Assembly (NCBI GenBank): GCA_019915015.1
Contig: JAHBBC010000062.1
Span: 18,847 to 82,846 of the forward strand
DNA length: 64,000 nucleotides
Source of the DNA: Auriscalpium vulgare
Lineage: Eukaryota > Basidiomycota > Agaricomycetes > Russulales > Auriscalpiaceae
Direction: 5' to 3'
Every line of letters begins with the position of its first letter. Position 1 is the first letter of the stretch. This document shows positions 1 to 14,229 of the stretch, in pieces. The position numbers and the translations under genes were made by a program. The notes under the pieces were generated by a model. The model was given only the letters and a program-made list of their open reading frames with translations. It had not been told where the DNA came from and did not search any database.

Positions 1-272
1 GGTGAGTCCAGATGCCAGCAAAATCTCGAAACCCGACCTGACATTGGGCGCGGTCGCCTCACAAATGCGCAGTAGCGAATATTGTGACGATAGGAAGGGA
101 TTGATCTTATTTTCGAAGCACATCTGACATACTTAATTGCGCACTGCGCAATCCCAGCAAGTAGGCGCCCGGATCTTGCCCAGCGCGAGCCCCGGTGCTT
201 CCTGCACCGACATTTAAAGGAAACGGTATTTCTACTGGCCTGGTCCCACCAGAACGTTCAATCGTTCATATC

Positions 273-1430
273 ATGGCAGAAGCATGGGGTCTACCCGCGC
301 CAATTTCCTCTGGTACGCTGCGCATCAACGACCTCGCCATGCACTATCTCTACGCCGGGAAACCCGAGAGCCCGCTCGTCCTGCTTCTCCACGGCTTCCC
401 GGAGCTTTCCTTTTCCTGGCGCAGCGTCCTTCCCTTGCTCGCTGAAGCAGGATTCTTCGTCGTCGCACCAGACCAGCGCGGGTACGGCCCGACCGTCAGC
501 GTCTCGCGCAACGCCCCGGGGCCCGTCCAATACGACGAAGACCCCGCGCCGTATAGGATGTTCAACCTCGTGCGCGACGTCGTCGCGCTCGTGTATGCGC
601 TCGGGTACGAGAAGGTGCATGCCATCGTCGGGCACGACTTCGGGTCGATGGTCGCAGGGTTCAGCGCGCTCATCCGCCCGGACCTGTTCGCACGCGTCGT
701 AATGATGAGCGCGCCATTCACAGGCGCACCAGCGTACCCAACGCCTAAGAACCCGTCTCCTCCTAACACTGCGACCCTCATCAAGTACATCCGAGGCGCG
801 CTCGCGGAGCTGCAGCCCCCGCGCAAGCTCTACCAGCTCTACTTTACGAGCCCGGCGGCCAACGCCGACATGCACACGCGCACGAGTAATCCGGAGGACC
901 TGCGCACGTTCCTACGCGCGTACTTCCACGTCAAGAGCGCTGATTGGGCGTCCAATGATCCGCACCCGCTGCCCGCGCTCACCGCGAGCGCCCTCGCCGT
1001 CGTGCCCGAGTACTACATCATGGACATGGCGCGCACGATGCCTGAGACCGTGCTCCCGCACGGCCCTGCGCAGGGGGAGTCGAGGTGGCTACCGGACGCG
1101 GAGCTCGGGGTATACGGCGCAGAGTTTACGCGCACGGGATTCCAGGGCGGGCTCAACTGGTACCGCTGCATGGCGGACGAGACGGCGACGGCGGAGCTGC
1201 TGATGTTCGCGGGGAAGCGTGTGGCGGTGCCTGCGATGTTCGTCGCAGGCAGAAAGGACTGGGGCGTGTGGCAGGCACCTGGCGCCGTTGAAAAGATGAA
1301 GGAGGTTTGCCCGCGGATGGGCGCGCGGTTCCACTTGATCGAGGGCGCTGGCCATTGGGTGCAGATGGAACAACCTGATGCATTGGTTGAGCATTTGCTA
1401 GCGTTTTTCGAGGAGGGTGCAGATGCCTGA
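273..1430 (+). CDS. Alpha/beta hydrolase, epoxide-hydrolase type
   Basis: Intronless gene for a 385-residue protein if translation starts at 273. An in-frame ATG at 195 would add 26 residues, but homology to the fold begins just after the 273 start. Visible are the oxyanion-hole motif HGFPE (His about 40), DQRGYG, and the nucleophile elbow GHDFGS. There the nucleophile is Asp (about 122), which marks epoxide hydrolases and haloalkane dehalogenases rather than Ser esterases. The lid motif NWYR (about 296) supplies a Tyr, the acid is probably Asp in GRKDWG (about 329), and the catalytic His lies in GAGHW (about 361). Known for the family: soluble epoxide hydrolases open epoxides to vicinal diols. 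Inferred role: detoxification or lipid/secondary metabolite epoxide hydrolysis in the cytosol or peroxisome. The substrate is unknown. Confidence 0.85.
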   Translation: MAEAWGLPAPISSGTLRINDLAMHYLYAGKPESPLVLLLHGFPELSFSWRSVLPLLAEAGFFVVAPDQRGYGPTVSVSRNAPGPVQYDEDPAPYRMFNLVRDVVALVYALGYEKVHAIVGHDFGSMVAGFSALIRPDLFARVVMMSAPFTGAPAYPTPKNPSPPNTATLIKYIRGALAELQPPRKLYQLYFTSPAANADMHTRTSNPEDLRTFLRAYFHVKSADWASNDPHPLPALTASALAVVPEYYIMDMARTMPETVLPHGPAQGESRWLPDAELGVYGAEFTRTGFQGGLNWYRCMADETATAELLMFAGKRVAVPAMFVAGRKDWGVWQAPGAVEKMKEVCPRMGARFHLIEGAGHWVQMEQPDALVEHLLAFFEEGADA

Positions 1431-2208
1431 GACATGTATGTACCTTTGGATCTGCAGCCTTCAAGTTCTTAAATTTCTAGGAATCCATAATTGCGATCGT
1501 TCGGGGCCTTCGGGCTTGTGTACTGATACAGTTCCGTAAAATGTTGTCTTTTGTTTGACAGCTGCGGGTTTGTATACCATGTACAGAGCTTGCTGGTGGC
1601 TTCAGAGTTTGAAATATGTAACAATGTAGTTTCGGCGAGTCGGCTCATATGGATCCAACGTTTGCAGACGGTGGTCATTCGGTGACACACACGCACCGGA
1701 CCCACAGCCACTTGGTGCGCAGTGAGTATGATGGCGGTTGCTTCGCATCGCTCGGCGTCTGTCCTCCGTGGAAGGTCAGTACGGAGCTATGAAGACTCTC
1801 CGACTCGGATCCGACTCATAGAGCATGTCGTACGGCGTCGATACCGCATCATCGGGTGAAACGAGCGCACAGCGAGGAAATGTATGCAGAATGCTGTGAG
1901 GATCGACACACCGCCCAGCACAGCAGAGGACAGGCAGGGACTGAGCGCTGATGAGCACTGACTCGGAGGAGAGCATATGAGCGGCGTGATACGCACTGCC
2001 GCTGCGTGCGATGCAGTCTTAGTTGGCCTTGTTTGGCACCGACCAGGTTCAATAAATTAGCATCTGCATTTGGGCTCCAATTTCCTCCACTACTGTTGCT
2101 TCTCCCGTCTACCCTCCCCTCCCCCTCCACCAAGGTGCGTCGCCGTCATCTACACTGCCGCCACGGTCGTGCTGATAGTCACTGATAGAACTCCCCCATA
2201 CCTGCGCC
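1431..2208. other. Intergenic region, no gene seen
   Basis: Only short overlapping frames without family motifs occur here. The last part (about 2090-2208) is rich in C/T runs and directly precedes the GFA1 start codon, so it probably holds the GFA1 promoter and 5' leader. Confidence 0.5.
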
Positions 2209-4842
<2,634 letters not shown>

Positions 4843-5370
4843 ATGCTAGGTCTGCCTGCATGAATGAAGATTCGCGGTTGTACATTGGTATACCATGGAC
4901 TCATCACCGTACCCTTTACGCTTTCGTATAAAATAGTATCATTGCAACATGGCTTTACAAACTGGTTTCTTACCTACCCTTCGTCAATCTCTTTTGCATG
5001 ATATCGATGGACTCGCCTTTAACGGACATTGTCGAGCTTCGTGGTTTGAGACCCTGTACTAGCACTAGGACGTCGTCCATGATATGCATGTTATCTGGTC
5101 AATGTCATGACCATCACAGAATGCGGATTTATTTTCTGCCCTCGAAGGAAAAAAGTACGACGCGTCGCGCGCCGCCGCCGCCGGCTAGTCCGAGTCTCCG
5201 TGACTTTGACAGATGATAGTCGATCTGTCCTATAGCCCTGGCGTCCTTCCAACATTCAAACTTTCACGTCCAAACTTTCACGTCCTCATTCTGAGGCCAT
5301 CACAGCGCGTCAGCATCGCGACGAAAGCGACATACCCACAAGGTCTTCCCACTCGGCGTTGACCTTCAAA
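4843..5370. other. Intergenic region, no gene seen
   Basis: Contains the GFA1 3' flank and the upstream region of the next transcript. No frame with recognisable protein features was found. Confidence 0.5.
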
Positions 5371-5603
5371 ATGGCTGGCGGTACCAACCTCACGGCCCGA
5401 TGTCTCAGTTGCCGGTCCAGTAAGCGTCTCTCTCCCTTTGCTCTCTCTTCTCCTCTCGAGCTCACCATGAATTCTGATTCATGAAAGACTTCTCATCGTC
5501 TACCCACTGTTAAGCTAACCATTGAACTCGAACAGGTATTTGGGCTGCTACGGACGCGACTTCTTCAAGCCTGGTCAGCCAAAGATTTCAGTCGAGCCCA
5601 ATA
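5371..5603 (+). CDS. Possible very short two-exon gene or 5' leader exons (weak)
   Basis: An ATG in a good context (aaaATGgct) starts MAGGTNLTARCLSCR. It is followed by a plausible intron (donor near 5418-5422, acceptor cag at about 5533-5535) and a second block ending at a stop near 5603, giving a peptide of about 40 residues. Two splice phases are possible and I recognise no family with confidence. The same exons could instead be non-coding leader of the membrane-protein gene that starts at 5692. Reported as a candidate only. Confidence 0.2.
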
Positions 5604-5691
5604 GCTGACACCGGCGTCCGCAGAGTATGTCAACCCTTTCACCCATTCGCCTGTCCCCCAGTTCTTCTAACCTTGAACCACCATCGACACC

Positions 5692-6609
5692 ATGGCACCC
5701 GCCCGGCCATCGACCGTCAAGGCCACCCTCCAGCCCACCGAAATCCCACTTATCATCTCTCTCACTGCCAGCCTCCTTCTGCTCGTCCTCCTCTCTCTCG
5801 GCGCTTTCTTCCTCAGCCGCATTTATTCCCACCGATCTCAGGCGAACACGGAATCCACGGCGCCGCCCGAGCTGCCTCTACCCTCATCCCCTTCGCAGTC
5901 AACCAAGCGCTGGGGTGTAGCCGCCTTCTCGCGCTCGTCGATCCCGTCTCTGCATCGGTGCTCGGCGCTCTTGAAGGCAATGTCCCTCAGCTCGGTCGAA
6001 CTGCGGGCCACCCGTGCACAGAATACCGCGGAGCAGCTCGACATGGATTTCGCGTGCCGTGGCCTCACCCAGTCTGGTTCGATCGAGGCGCTGCAGGACG
6101 TGGGCCCGAAGCCCTCGCCGTCCCTCGCGGAGAGCCTGTCCCTGCGCTATCTCGCGGTGATGGAGAAGGCCGCACGGAGGAAGGAGGCTGACGCGCTTGC
6201 CGCGATGCCGGAGGAGCATACCACGCTGTGGTCAGCCTCCCGCTCGGAGGACAGCGACACAGCCAGCACGCACTCGGTGCCCACCATCATGGTGTCGCTG
6301 CCCTCGCGCGACCACATCGTCCGCGCCCGGCCCACTTCGAGCGCGCTCGATGGCAGCTTCCTCACGCCGCGTTACTCCCCACCGCCCGCGTACAGTGCCC
6401 TTCCGTTGGCGTCCGACGCTGTCGTCAACGCCGGGACACAGGCTCGACGAGCGCGCCCTCGCTCGAACGCGATGCTGTCTGCATTCAGGCCGCCGACGTT
6501 CCTCGTGCACACCCTGCGCCCCCGGCCGCAGCTCGGGCTGTTTGCACCGCCGACCACTGTAACTCCTGGGACTCCTGGAAGGCGGTTGGACTTGGAGAAC
6601 TTGCTCTGA
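5692..6609 (+). CDS. Single-pass membrane protein of unknown function
   Basis: Intronless, 305 aa. A short N-terminal segment of about 20 residues is followed by a clear transmembrane helix rich in Leu (about residues 22-43, with the LLLLVLLSLGAFFLS core). After it come a basic stretch (RIYSHRSQ) and a long Ser/Pro/Ala-rich, probably disordered, cytoplasmic tail with an SPPPAYSALPL segment. The charge distribution suggests the short N-terminus lies outside and the long tail inside. No catalytic or binding motif was recognised. GC-rich codon use matches neighbouring genes, so it is likely a real, lineage-restricted fungal gene. Confidence 0.65.
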   Translation: MAPARPSTVKATLQPTEIPLIISLTASLLLLVLLSLGAFFLSRIYSHRSQANTESTAPPELPLPSSPSQSTKRWGVAAFSRSSIPSLHRCSALLKAMSLSSVELRATRAQNTAEQLDMDFACRGLTQSGSIEALQDVGPKPSPSLAESLSLRYLAVMEKAARRKEADALAAMPEEHTTLWSASRSEDSDTASTHSVPTIMVSLPSRDHIVRARPTSSALDGSFLTPRYSPPPAYSALPLASDAVVNAGTQARRARPRSNAMLSAFRPPTFLVHTLRPRPQLGLFAPPTTVTPGTPGRRLDLENLL

Positions 6610-6839
6610 AGTCATTGTGGTGTGGATAGCAGTGGATTACCTCTGGGCTCAATCGTCTGGGTCTTGATTTCGTGATCTCTGCTGTGATGTCTCTCGCTTT
6701 CCGTATGTCCATTCGAATGCCATGGTCTTGTTTTTGCATCGTTTCGAATGTGCGTTCTGCGCGTGAGCGACACAAGTCGTTGGACAAACAAAACTGCATT
6801 ATGATCCAACAATCCCGACAGCGTTCAGCCTCCAGACAA

Positions 6840-8385
6840 TCACTTCTCGTTCTGTAAAAGCACGACTGCGTACGAAAGGTAGACGCTATCCTGTGACCAG
6901 GGCCGCGACTCATTCCCTACGAACTCGACCTCACTCTCCTCCGTGTGGCTCCAGGTGACCATTGTGTCCGCGACATCGGTCGCAAAAAACGGCACAACTC
7001 CGTTCTTTGGCCTGCTGACGCGTTTGAGCCACGCCAAGCTTTCATCTTCGGAGACCAAAGGGTCGGCAATTGAGTCGGTCTCGTGAAATCCATATGCTAT
7101 CTCTCGCGTTAGAGCGTCCACATGGGCTGGAGTAAGAGGAAAGACCGGCGCCGTGCAATAAATTGTGCTGGATTCATGTTCACACTCTGCGGACCATCGA
7201 ATGACGACGGGCAAGAGGTGCACTGTACATCCATCGCGTGCGAGGAGTGCCTTGTAGACCACGGCATCTAAACCGGTGAGCTTCTCTATACCCATGTAGT
7301 ACTTGCGCTCGAGTAGTAGACCGAACGGTGCGTTCAGCTTGTTTGTTAGGGCAATGACGCGTTCCATCTGCAAAGTCTCCGACTCAACGGCAGTCACCAG
7401 TACATTGCCTTCCTCCGGAGACACAGCGCGGCGAAAGACCTTGAAAGCGATGACCGTACGGTAACCACTTTTGAGTTTCAGGACGCGATGAGGCACGTCG
7501 GGGTAGAACGCCCCCCATTGACCAGGATTGGCGGAGAAAGCAACCTGGGAGGCGGTCCAGTGACTATGGAATGCCTCCGGGTCACGTAGAGCAAGTTCAA
7601 GATTGAGATCATTTGTTGAGTCGCCTATTCCCACAAGGAAGGTCCCCACCAGGTCGGTCTCGGGAGTGTCGCGATGAGCCTTGAAAAGACCCCCTTGTCC
7701 GTAGAGATGCATTTTGTACGGGGCCACAGTCACATCGCGCGGTTCGAAGTGCTTGCTCCAGATCTTGGAGATGGCATCTATGAGGGATGGAGACACCGTG
7801 ACCTCGGATGCGGGGAATTCGCGCGCGTTGCGCACTCCTGCATCCACCTTGGTTTCCTGGCTACGCACATCGCCAAATCCAGAGATTGCGGCTCCGTCGA
7901 AGAGCATACGGAGAACGTCCTCCTCTTTACTGCCCGGCTTGAAATACGAGTCCTCGAGTTTGACGTCGGCGTCGTAGTTGCACCCCGCGCGCGTGACAGA
8001 GAGACGGAATGTCTCTCTCAGCTCTCCACTGGCATAGACAGGGACCTCCTTGTATAGCTTTGCCAGATCGCAGACAATAGCCTAGACATGTAGCATCAGT
8101 GATTCGCGTGCGGGGCGTTTGAGCAAGAGAGCCTACCTCGTTCACTGTGTAAGGAGGGGCTTTGATGTCCGAGTCTTCCGAGCTATTTTCCGTCGGAGGC
8201 GTGGATCCTGAGTCGCTTTCTTCATCCGATGCCCCCCTATCGTCATTAATGTCCTGTCGACCCGCACGTTCTTTGGTTATGCAACGCCCTATCGGTTGCA
8301 CCTTGTCCGCGATCGACTCGATGGCTGCCTTAATTTGGAGCGCAGTATGTTTCCTGTCAATAGATGGTACTTCGAGTCTATGCAT
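6840..8385 (-). CDS. 2-oxoglutarate/Fe(II) oxygenase-like protein (intact copy)
   Basis: Two exons (8385-8137 and 8081-6840) joined in phase 0, 496 aa. The core resembles prolyl-4-hydroxylase-type 2OG-Fe(II) oxygenases. The iron ligands are H-x-D in KAHRDTP (His about 219, Asp about 221) and the distal His in YPDVPHRV (about 281). The Arg in SGYRTV (about 291) is placed to hold 2-oxoglutarate. The N-terminal 80 residues are acidic and Ser-rich. The C-terminal 200 residues are outside the core and I do not recognise them. The substrate is unknown; proteins of this architecture in mushrooms are mostly annotated only by the oxygenase domain. It lies directly downstream of a close paralogue on the same strand with the same intron position, so the pair arose by tandem duplication. 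Confidence 0.8.
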
Positions 8386-8635
8386 CTCGTCTCGCCGGTC
8401 GAGTGTTTTATGTCAAAAAGTCGCTGGATGAGAAGAACGGTGAGAAGATTGGCACCTTCTGTACGAAGTGGAGTGGGGGAAAGCAAGGAGGCGGCGACTG
8501 GGGAAGCCGTGGGCACTGCTTTCGGATCTCCTCTCCAATGTCTCAGGGGTGCTGCACGTTGAGTCGCAGAGATGCGTAGCCAATCAACTCACATTGTATT
8601 TATGACCAGCTAAAGCTCGACCTGAGTCTGTAAGA

Positions 8636-10088
8636 TTACTTCTTGTTCGACAAAAGCACGACAGCGTACGAAAGGTAGATGCTATCCTCTGAATACGGCC
8701 TTGACTCATTGCCTGTAGTCTCGGCTTCCATTTGCTCCTGATGGCTCCAGGTGACCGTCGTGTTCGCGAGATTGGTGGCGAAGAACGGCACGACTCCGTT
8801 CTTCAACCTGCTTATGTCTTTGAGCCACGCCAGACTCTCATCGGCGATCACAGCGTCAACAATTTTGTCGGCGGTGTCAAAACCAAACGACACATCTTGT
8901 GAGAGAGCATCCACGTGAGCCGCGGTAAGAGGGTAGACCGGCGCCTCGTAATGCGTGAGTTTTTCATGATCGCGCATGACTTCTGCAGACCATTTGATGA
9001 CGACGAGCAATAAACGCGCAGATTGGCCTTCGCGTGCGCGGAGCGCCTTGTGAACATCTGCATCCAGACCGCTGAGCTCCTCCGTGCCAAAGCAGTACTT
9101 GCGCTCGAGGAGGAGGCCGAATGGAGCTTTCAGCTTGTTTGTCAACGCAAGGACGCGCTGCATGGTTACTGATTCGGCCGCGGTATCCTCAATCGAGGCC
9201 GCCTTGGCATGCCGGAAGACCTTGAAGGCTACGACGGCACGGTATCCGCTAGTGATTTCCACGACGCGATGAGGCACGTCTGGGTAGAAGGCTACCCATT
9301 GACCGGGATTGGCAGAGAACGAGAGATGCGCGGTACGGCTTTTTGCATCGTACCAGTCTGCCTCGTCCAGCTCTTCGCGGATGCCAAGCTCGAGGTTTCG
9401 TTCGAACGTCGAGTCTCCTATTCCGACGAGGAAATTCCCCACGAGGTCAGTCTCGGGGGTGTCGAGGTGTGCCTTGAAGCCACCCTTCTTGCCATAGAGG
9501 TGAATTTTGTACGGCTCCAGATCTCGGATATTGAGTTGGTGAGGGTTTGTGACACCGTGAACTCGAATGCGGAGATTTCGCGCGCGTTGCGCACGCCCAT
9601 GTCCACCTTTGTCTCCTGGCTGCGCACGTCTCCAAACCCGGAGACCGCGGCGCCGTCGAAGAGCATGCGAAGATTGTTCTCCTCGTCGCTGCCTCGCTGG
9701 ATGTAGTCAGCCGACGGCTTGACAATCGCATCGTATTTGCACCTCTCACGCGTGACAGTAAGCTGGAACTCGTCCGTCAGGTTTCCACTGGCGTGAACAG
9801 GGAACTCTGCGTAGAGTTTCGCCAAATCTTCAACAACAGCCTCCACTTGCAACGTCAGATTATGGCTCGGGTTAAGGGCGCTGAGCAACCTACCTCGTTC
9901 ACCTTCGGAGCTGGATTGCCGCCAACTGCTTCATCCAGGCCCATGACAAGTGCCGCCTCCTTCCGACCAACGCGCTCTTTGGTTATGCAGCGCCCTATCG
10001 GTCGCACCTTGTCTGCGATCGACTCGACCGCGGCCTTGATTTCGAGCGCAGTGCGCTTCCTGTCCGCGAACGGCATATCGATCTGCAT
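8636..10088 (-). pseudogene. 2-oxoglutarate/Fe(II) oxygenase-like paralogue, frameshifted
   Basis: Same layout as the neighbour at 6840-8385. Exon 1 is 10088-9894; exon 2 begins at about 9840 after a 53-nt intron with a weak acceptor (gag). The frame runs collinear with the paralogue until about 9515. There 34 nt present in the paralogue (its 7722-7755) are missing, shifting the frame by one. The oxygenase core continues in another frame from about 9510 to the stop at 8636. It still shows KAHLDTP, YPDVPHRV and SGYRAV, so the iron and 2-oxoglutarate ligands survive (with Leu for Arg in H-x-D). Sequence on both sides of the gap aligns without compensating indels. I see no intron that would repair it. 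An assembly error cannot be excluded. Confidence 0.7.
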
Positions 10089-10640
10089 CTCGTTGCCGGC
10101 GTGGGTCGACTGTCTGCGTTGGTGTGAAGGATGGTGTTGAGGGTGGTGTCAAGGCTGAATATATTATAGGGGCCGCGAGTAGCGGGTTCAAATCTCGAGC
10201 GAATCCTAAGGACAGGATATCAGTCCAGTCCTGGTGCCGGTAGGAACCCTACGTACGCAGTGATCCTGTTGAACTAGACTACACAGTCCAGGGCCGTTGG
10301 CACGTTTCTTCAGATCCTGAGGACGGCCACGTATGCCAAGAGGATGCCAGTTGGTGACTTGCTTGAACCGCGCGGCAAAGGCATGTGTCGAGGCAGTGAC
10401 GACAAGTCGTGTATTTCGCCATAAGAAAAGAGACGTCTGGCACAGAGCGCGGTCAAAATCGAGATGCAAGTCGAAGAGCAAGTGCAGCGACTATTTGGCT
10501 CACTTTGCCGGGCGCGGGAGACGGCGGCCGGTGTCGAGCACGCGCTGCGGACCGCCCTTTGCGATCTCGAGCACTGTCCCTCCTCTCGTCCCGCCCCCCG
10601 CCCTTTCTCTTCCCTTTTCTCTGACGCCGATTCCGGTTAC
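10089..10640. other. Divergent intergenic region between oxygenase copy and SEC2-like gene
   Basis: Holds upstream regions of two divergent genes. An AT-rich box (tatattata) lies at about 10161-10169, upstream of the minus-strand oxygenase copy. A strongly pyrimidine-rich stretch just before 10641 looks like the leader of the plus-strand gene. Confidence 0.4.
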
Positions 10641-13600
10641 ATGTCTCAGCAGGCCGACGACACCAAGCCAACACTCGAGGACAGCGCGCCAGCACACGAA
10701 GCCCCAGCTCACGAGCCGCCGCACTTAGCGGACAGTCACAATCACGACTTCGCTCCTACTTACAAGTCCCATGAACAGTCAACAGCCCATAAAAGGCGGG
10801 GCAGCGTGGACCAGGACGCCCAGACGCTCGTGATATCGTCTCTGCGCTCGCAGGTCGCAGACTTGATATCTCAGGTCACCGCGCTCAACGGCAAGCTCGT
10901 CAAGTCCTATGACCGCGTCTCCGACCTCGAAGATGAGATCCATGTCAGCTCTCAAAGTCTTCGCACATCGTCTGTCAAAGTTTCACAGCTTGAACTCGAG
11001 CGGACGCAGCATCTGGCCGCGCTGGACACTGGCCTCCTCGTCGAGAAGGAGCAGGTCACTGCGGAGCTCACGCGTCTTATGGAAAAGGCGACGGAGGAGG
11101 CTGCGCAGCGTGGGCAGGCTGAGAGTGCCCGCATGGCGATCGAGCAGGACCTGGATGACCTCAGTGCCGGGCTCTTTGGGCAAGCAAACACCATGGTGGC
11201 GGAGGCCCGCTTTGCGCGTGCGCAGAGCGAACGCAAGGCGGAGGATGCAGAGCGTGCGCTACGCGAGACAGAGGAGGTCGTGCAGTTGTTGCAGCAGCAA
11301 ATGCAGGAGTTGCAGGAAGATAAGGAGAACTCGGAGCAGCGCATGCAGGAGATGTCGGCTCTCATGGGTAAAGGGAAGTACGTCGAACGGACACCGTCTC
11401 CTGCACCGGCGTATACGCTGCGTCTATACAGCTCTCACATCCCTTACCACGAGTTCCTCGGGCTTCTCACCCACCTTCGTGCTCTGCGCCCCGCGTCGCC
11501 CCAACCACCGGCGATATCCTCGCTATTGGGTCTGCCGTTCATCGCAAGGCTGCAGCTGGAAGACACGTGCGTACCCTGCTGCTCTTGTCTCCGTCGCAAA
11601 CACACTGACTAGTGTGCAGGGATCCCACTGTTCGCTTAGATATCGCGCCCGCGCTCAACTGGTTGACGCGTCGTTCCGTGATCACTGCTATTCAGCATGG
11701 CCAACTTTCCATCGAGCCGTCCTCGATCGTCGCATTCCTAGAGTCATCTGCTCTTATTTCCCCCGGCTCGTCCCACAACAACATCGTCTGTGCCCTCTGT
11801 GGCGTCACAGTCTACTCTAATCCAAACCAGCTCGACTCACCCAGCCGCCAGGGGTTTTCACTCGCTCGGACGAACAGCGCCTGGTCGACTTCGATCTTCA
11901 AAAATCCGCTGTCGCAAAACAGCTCTGCTCCACCCTCGCCACCTCCCTACCAGACGCAGCTTGCCCAGCAGCCCTCACATATCTACATCTTCCGCGTCGC
12001 GAACCCGATAACAACGGTGAACCTCCCGCAGAGTCCAGGCGTCCAGAAACCACCGACCTCGTATCCCCTGTGTACATCCAATTGGTGTCTTGCGCGCCTG
12101 CGTTCGACATGCTCGCTTTGGTCATTTGTTCGTACAGGCGTCGTCGAGAAGATATGGGAAGAGGACCACGGGGCCACCCTGCCGCCACCTAGGCGGGAGG
12201 TATCTAGTGGTATAGGTAGGCCACCTGTACCGCCTCGAAGGGGTTCAAAGATGGGCGGATTGTGGGGCGTTGCGTCTGCGCTCGGCGTGTCCAGCTGGGC
12301 CGAAGGAAATCGGCCTACGAAAGAGCCACTGAAGGACGTCAAGCGCTTCGTCGCGCCTCCGCCATCGGTAACGCGGACGGACTCGCCTGCGCGTGATACA
12401 CCGTCGCCTGCCGCCCCGCCGGCACTGTCGCCGCAGCCGCACGCAGCGCAATCACCACATCGTCCTCCCCCTCTTCCAACCCGTAGCCGGTCGAGAGCAG
12501 CGCCGCCCGCCCACCATCCCTCGCGCGAAGGTACCCCGGAGCCTGCGCACACGCAGAAAGATCATCCGACAATGCCAGACATAGCTGCCCCGCAGGCGAG
12601 GCGGCAGATTGCGTCTCCCGGCGAGCTAGATGCCCATGCGCAGGAACACGAGGCATTCGCCACCCCGAGCGAGGGACCTTCGCTCAGCGTCACACAATCC
12701 CGTGCGACGTCCCCAGCGACTATTCCCTTGCCGGAGTCGAAGCCGGTGACCCCTGATGTGAATACAGTAGCCTTGCCCGTCGAGACGGATGCGCCTGCGC
12801 CGCCTGAACCAACGAAGAGTCCATCGTTCGAAGAGGTAAAACCCGACTCCGTAGAGAGTGTACCGTCACACGATTCTGCGGATGTGGAGGAGCCGAAACA
12901 TGCGCCTGCCGAGGAGGCAACGTCGTCATCTCGGCCTCATACTCCGGCAGCTGTGAACGCTGTGCAGAAAGACGAGCATACGCCATCGCGAGCGGCATCG
13001 CCTTCAGCACCACCTATTCCTCGACGTGCAGCCGGTCGACGCCCTGTTCCGGTACCGCCGCCACACCCACAAGGTGCAACTCATCCAGCGGCGGACGCAC
13101 ACAATGAAGCTTCAGCTTCTACCCCTGACAATGACACTGTGGAACCGCACCCCGATCCCGAGCACGCGTCGGACGAGCCGGCAACAGCGGAAGCGCAGCC
13201 GGAAGTCAAACCTGAAGAGCATCACTCTGAACCGCGCCCACATGCCCGGCGCGCCATCCCGCCGCCTCCCCCGCGACATCGCCCTGTTGTTGTTGAATCA
13301 CATACCGAGACTGAAGACGCGTCAACCGACTCAGCACCCCAGAAGGCTGAAACTGCAGAAGCTGAGCCGGAAGCCAAGGTCGCTGAAGAACATCCTGAGC
13401 CCCGCATACCAGCGCGACGTTCGATGCCGCCTCCACCCCCGCGTCATCCCCCGTTGTGAAGGAGGAACCCAAGGAGGAAAAGTCTGAGACATCACCTCCG
13501 TACGAAGACGAAAGCATCTATTCCGTTGAGAAAGAGAAGCCTGAAGAGGCCCGTGTCTCTCAGGACTCGGCGCCTTTGTCCATTGTGAAGAAGGGAATCA

Positions 13601-13761
13601 ATGGCATCAATGGCGTTCACGGCGGCTCAACCGAGTCGCTGGGCACGTCGCCTGACGGGGCACCGTACGTCAGCGACGCAACCTGGGAGGAGCGGACATG
13701 GAAGGAGCTCGTCCGCCTGCGGGAAGAGATGTTCTGGGCGCGCATCGGCGCTCAGCGGTGA
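10641..13761 (+). CDS. SEC2: Sec2/Rabin-type Rab guanine-nucleotide exchange factor (frame broken near the 3' end)
   Basis: Exon 1 10641-11566 and exon 2 from 11620 join in frame (51..53-nt intron, acceptor gtgcag). I prefer the start at 10641, after a C/T-rich leader; an in-frame ATG at 10464 exists. Exon 1 encodes a long coiled coil with the Sec2 signature DLSAGLFGQANTMV, known to activate Sec4/Rab8 on secretory vesicles. Exon 2 begins with the helical C-terminal domain (APALNWLTRRSV) and continues into a Pro/Ser/Glu-rich disordered region with SH3-ligand-like PPPPPRH repeats. At 13453 the frame hits a stop right after a run of five C (13448-13452). One extra C would restore PVV as in the preceding repeat and open the frame to 13761, which ends in a conserved-looking tail (WKELVRLREEMFWARIG). 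So this is either a 1-nt homopolymer error or a real recent frameshift. Confidence 0.8.
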
Positions 13762-14229
13762 GCTAGCCTCGGAGCTTGGATGGGCGATTTTATGGAGTGG
13801 TAACTTATTGCTGCTTGGTTGGACGATTCGGTTTGTTTTACTATATGTGATGATCTCTGGAATGAACGCACACTTATGAGCAACGTACCCTTGTCAGATG
13901 CGCGTACAACGTTGATTAGATGGAATAATTTTCTCTGCTCTTGCGATGACGCAGCCCCCCAAACGGGATCAAATGAGATGGGGCCTCCACGCGCCACCAT
14001 GGAGTGCGGGTACATACTCCATCCCCGTGATCTCGAATGCTCTACGCAATCGGTGGCGACGTCACCTCTAAGGATGGTGTCGTAGCCAAGGCTCTCCACG
14101 CGCCGAAAGGTATATAAACCCGCCAGCTTGTTTGCCGTCGAATTCACAAGTCACTTCAACCTCTATTTTTCACTTCACTCAATTCAAACTTCCCAATCAC
14201 ATCTTTCATACTCACCTCAATAATACACA
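13762..14229. other. Intergenic region with promoter of the Gly-rich gene
   Basis: No coding frame was recognised. The 3' half contains a TATA box and an A/C/T-rich leader typical of highly expressed fungal genes. Confidence 0.5.
14111..14118 (+). promoter_or_regulatory. TATA box upstream of the Gly/Gln-rich gene
   Basis: The motif tatataaa lies 112-119 bp before the start codon at 14230. It is followed by a C/T/A-rich leader lacking ATG, the usual arrangement for a strong TATA-dependent fungal promoter. Confidence 0.6.

Noticed and set aside
10183..10200. GGTTCAAATCTC resembling a tRNA T-loop
   Set aside because: No matching acceptor stem, D-arm or anticodon arm can be built in the 70-80 nt upstream.
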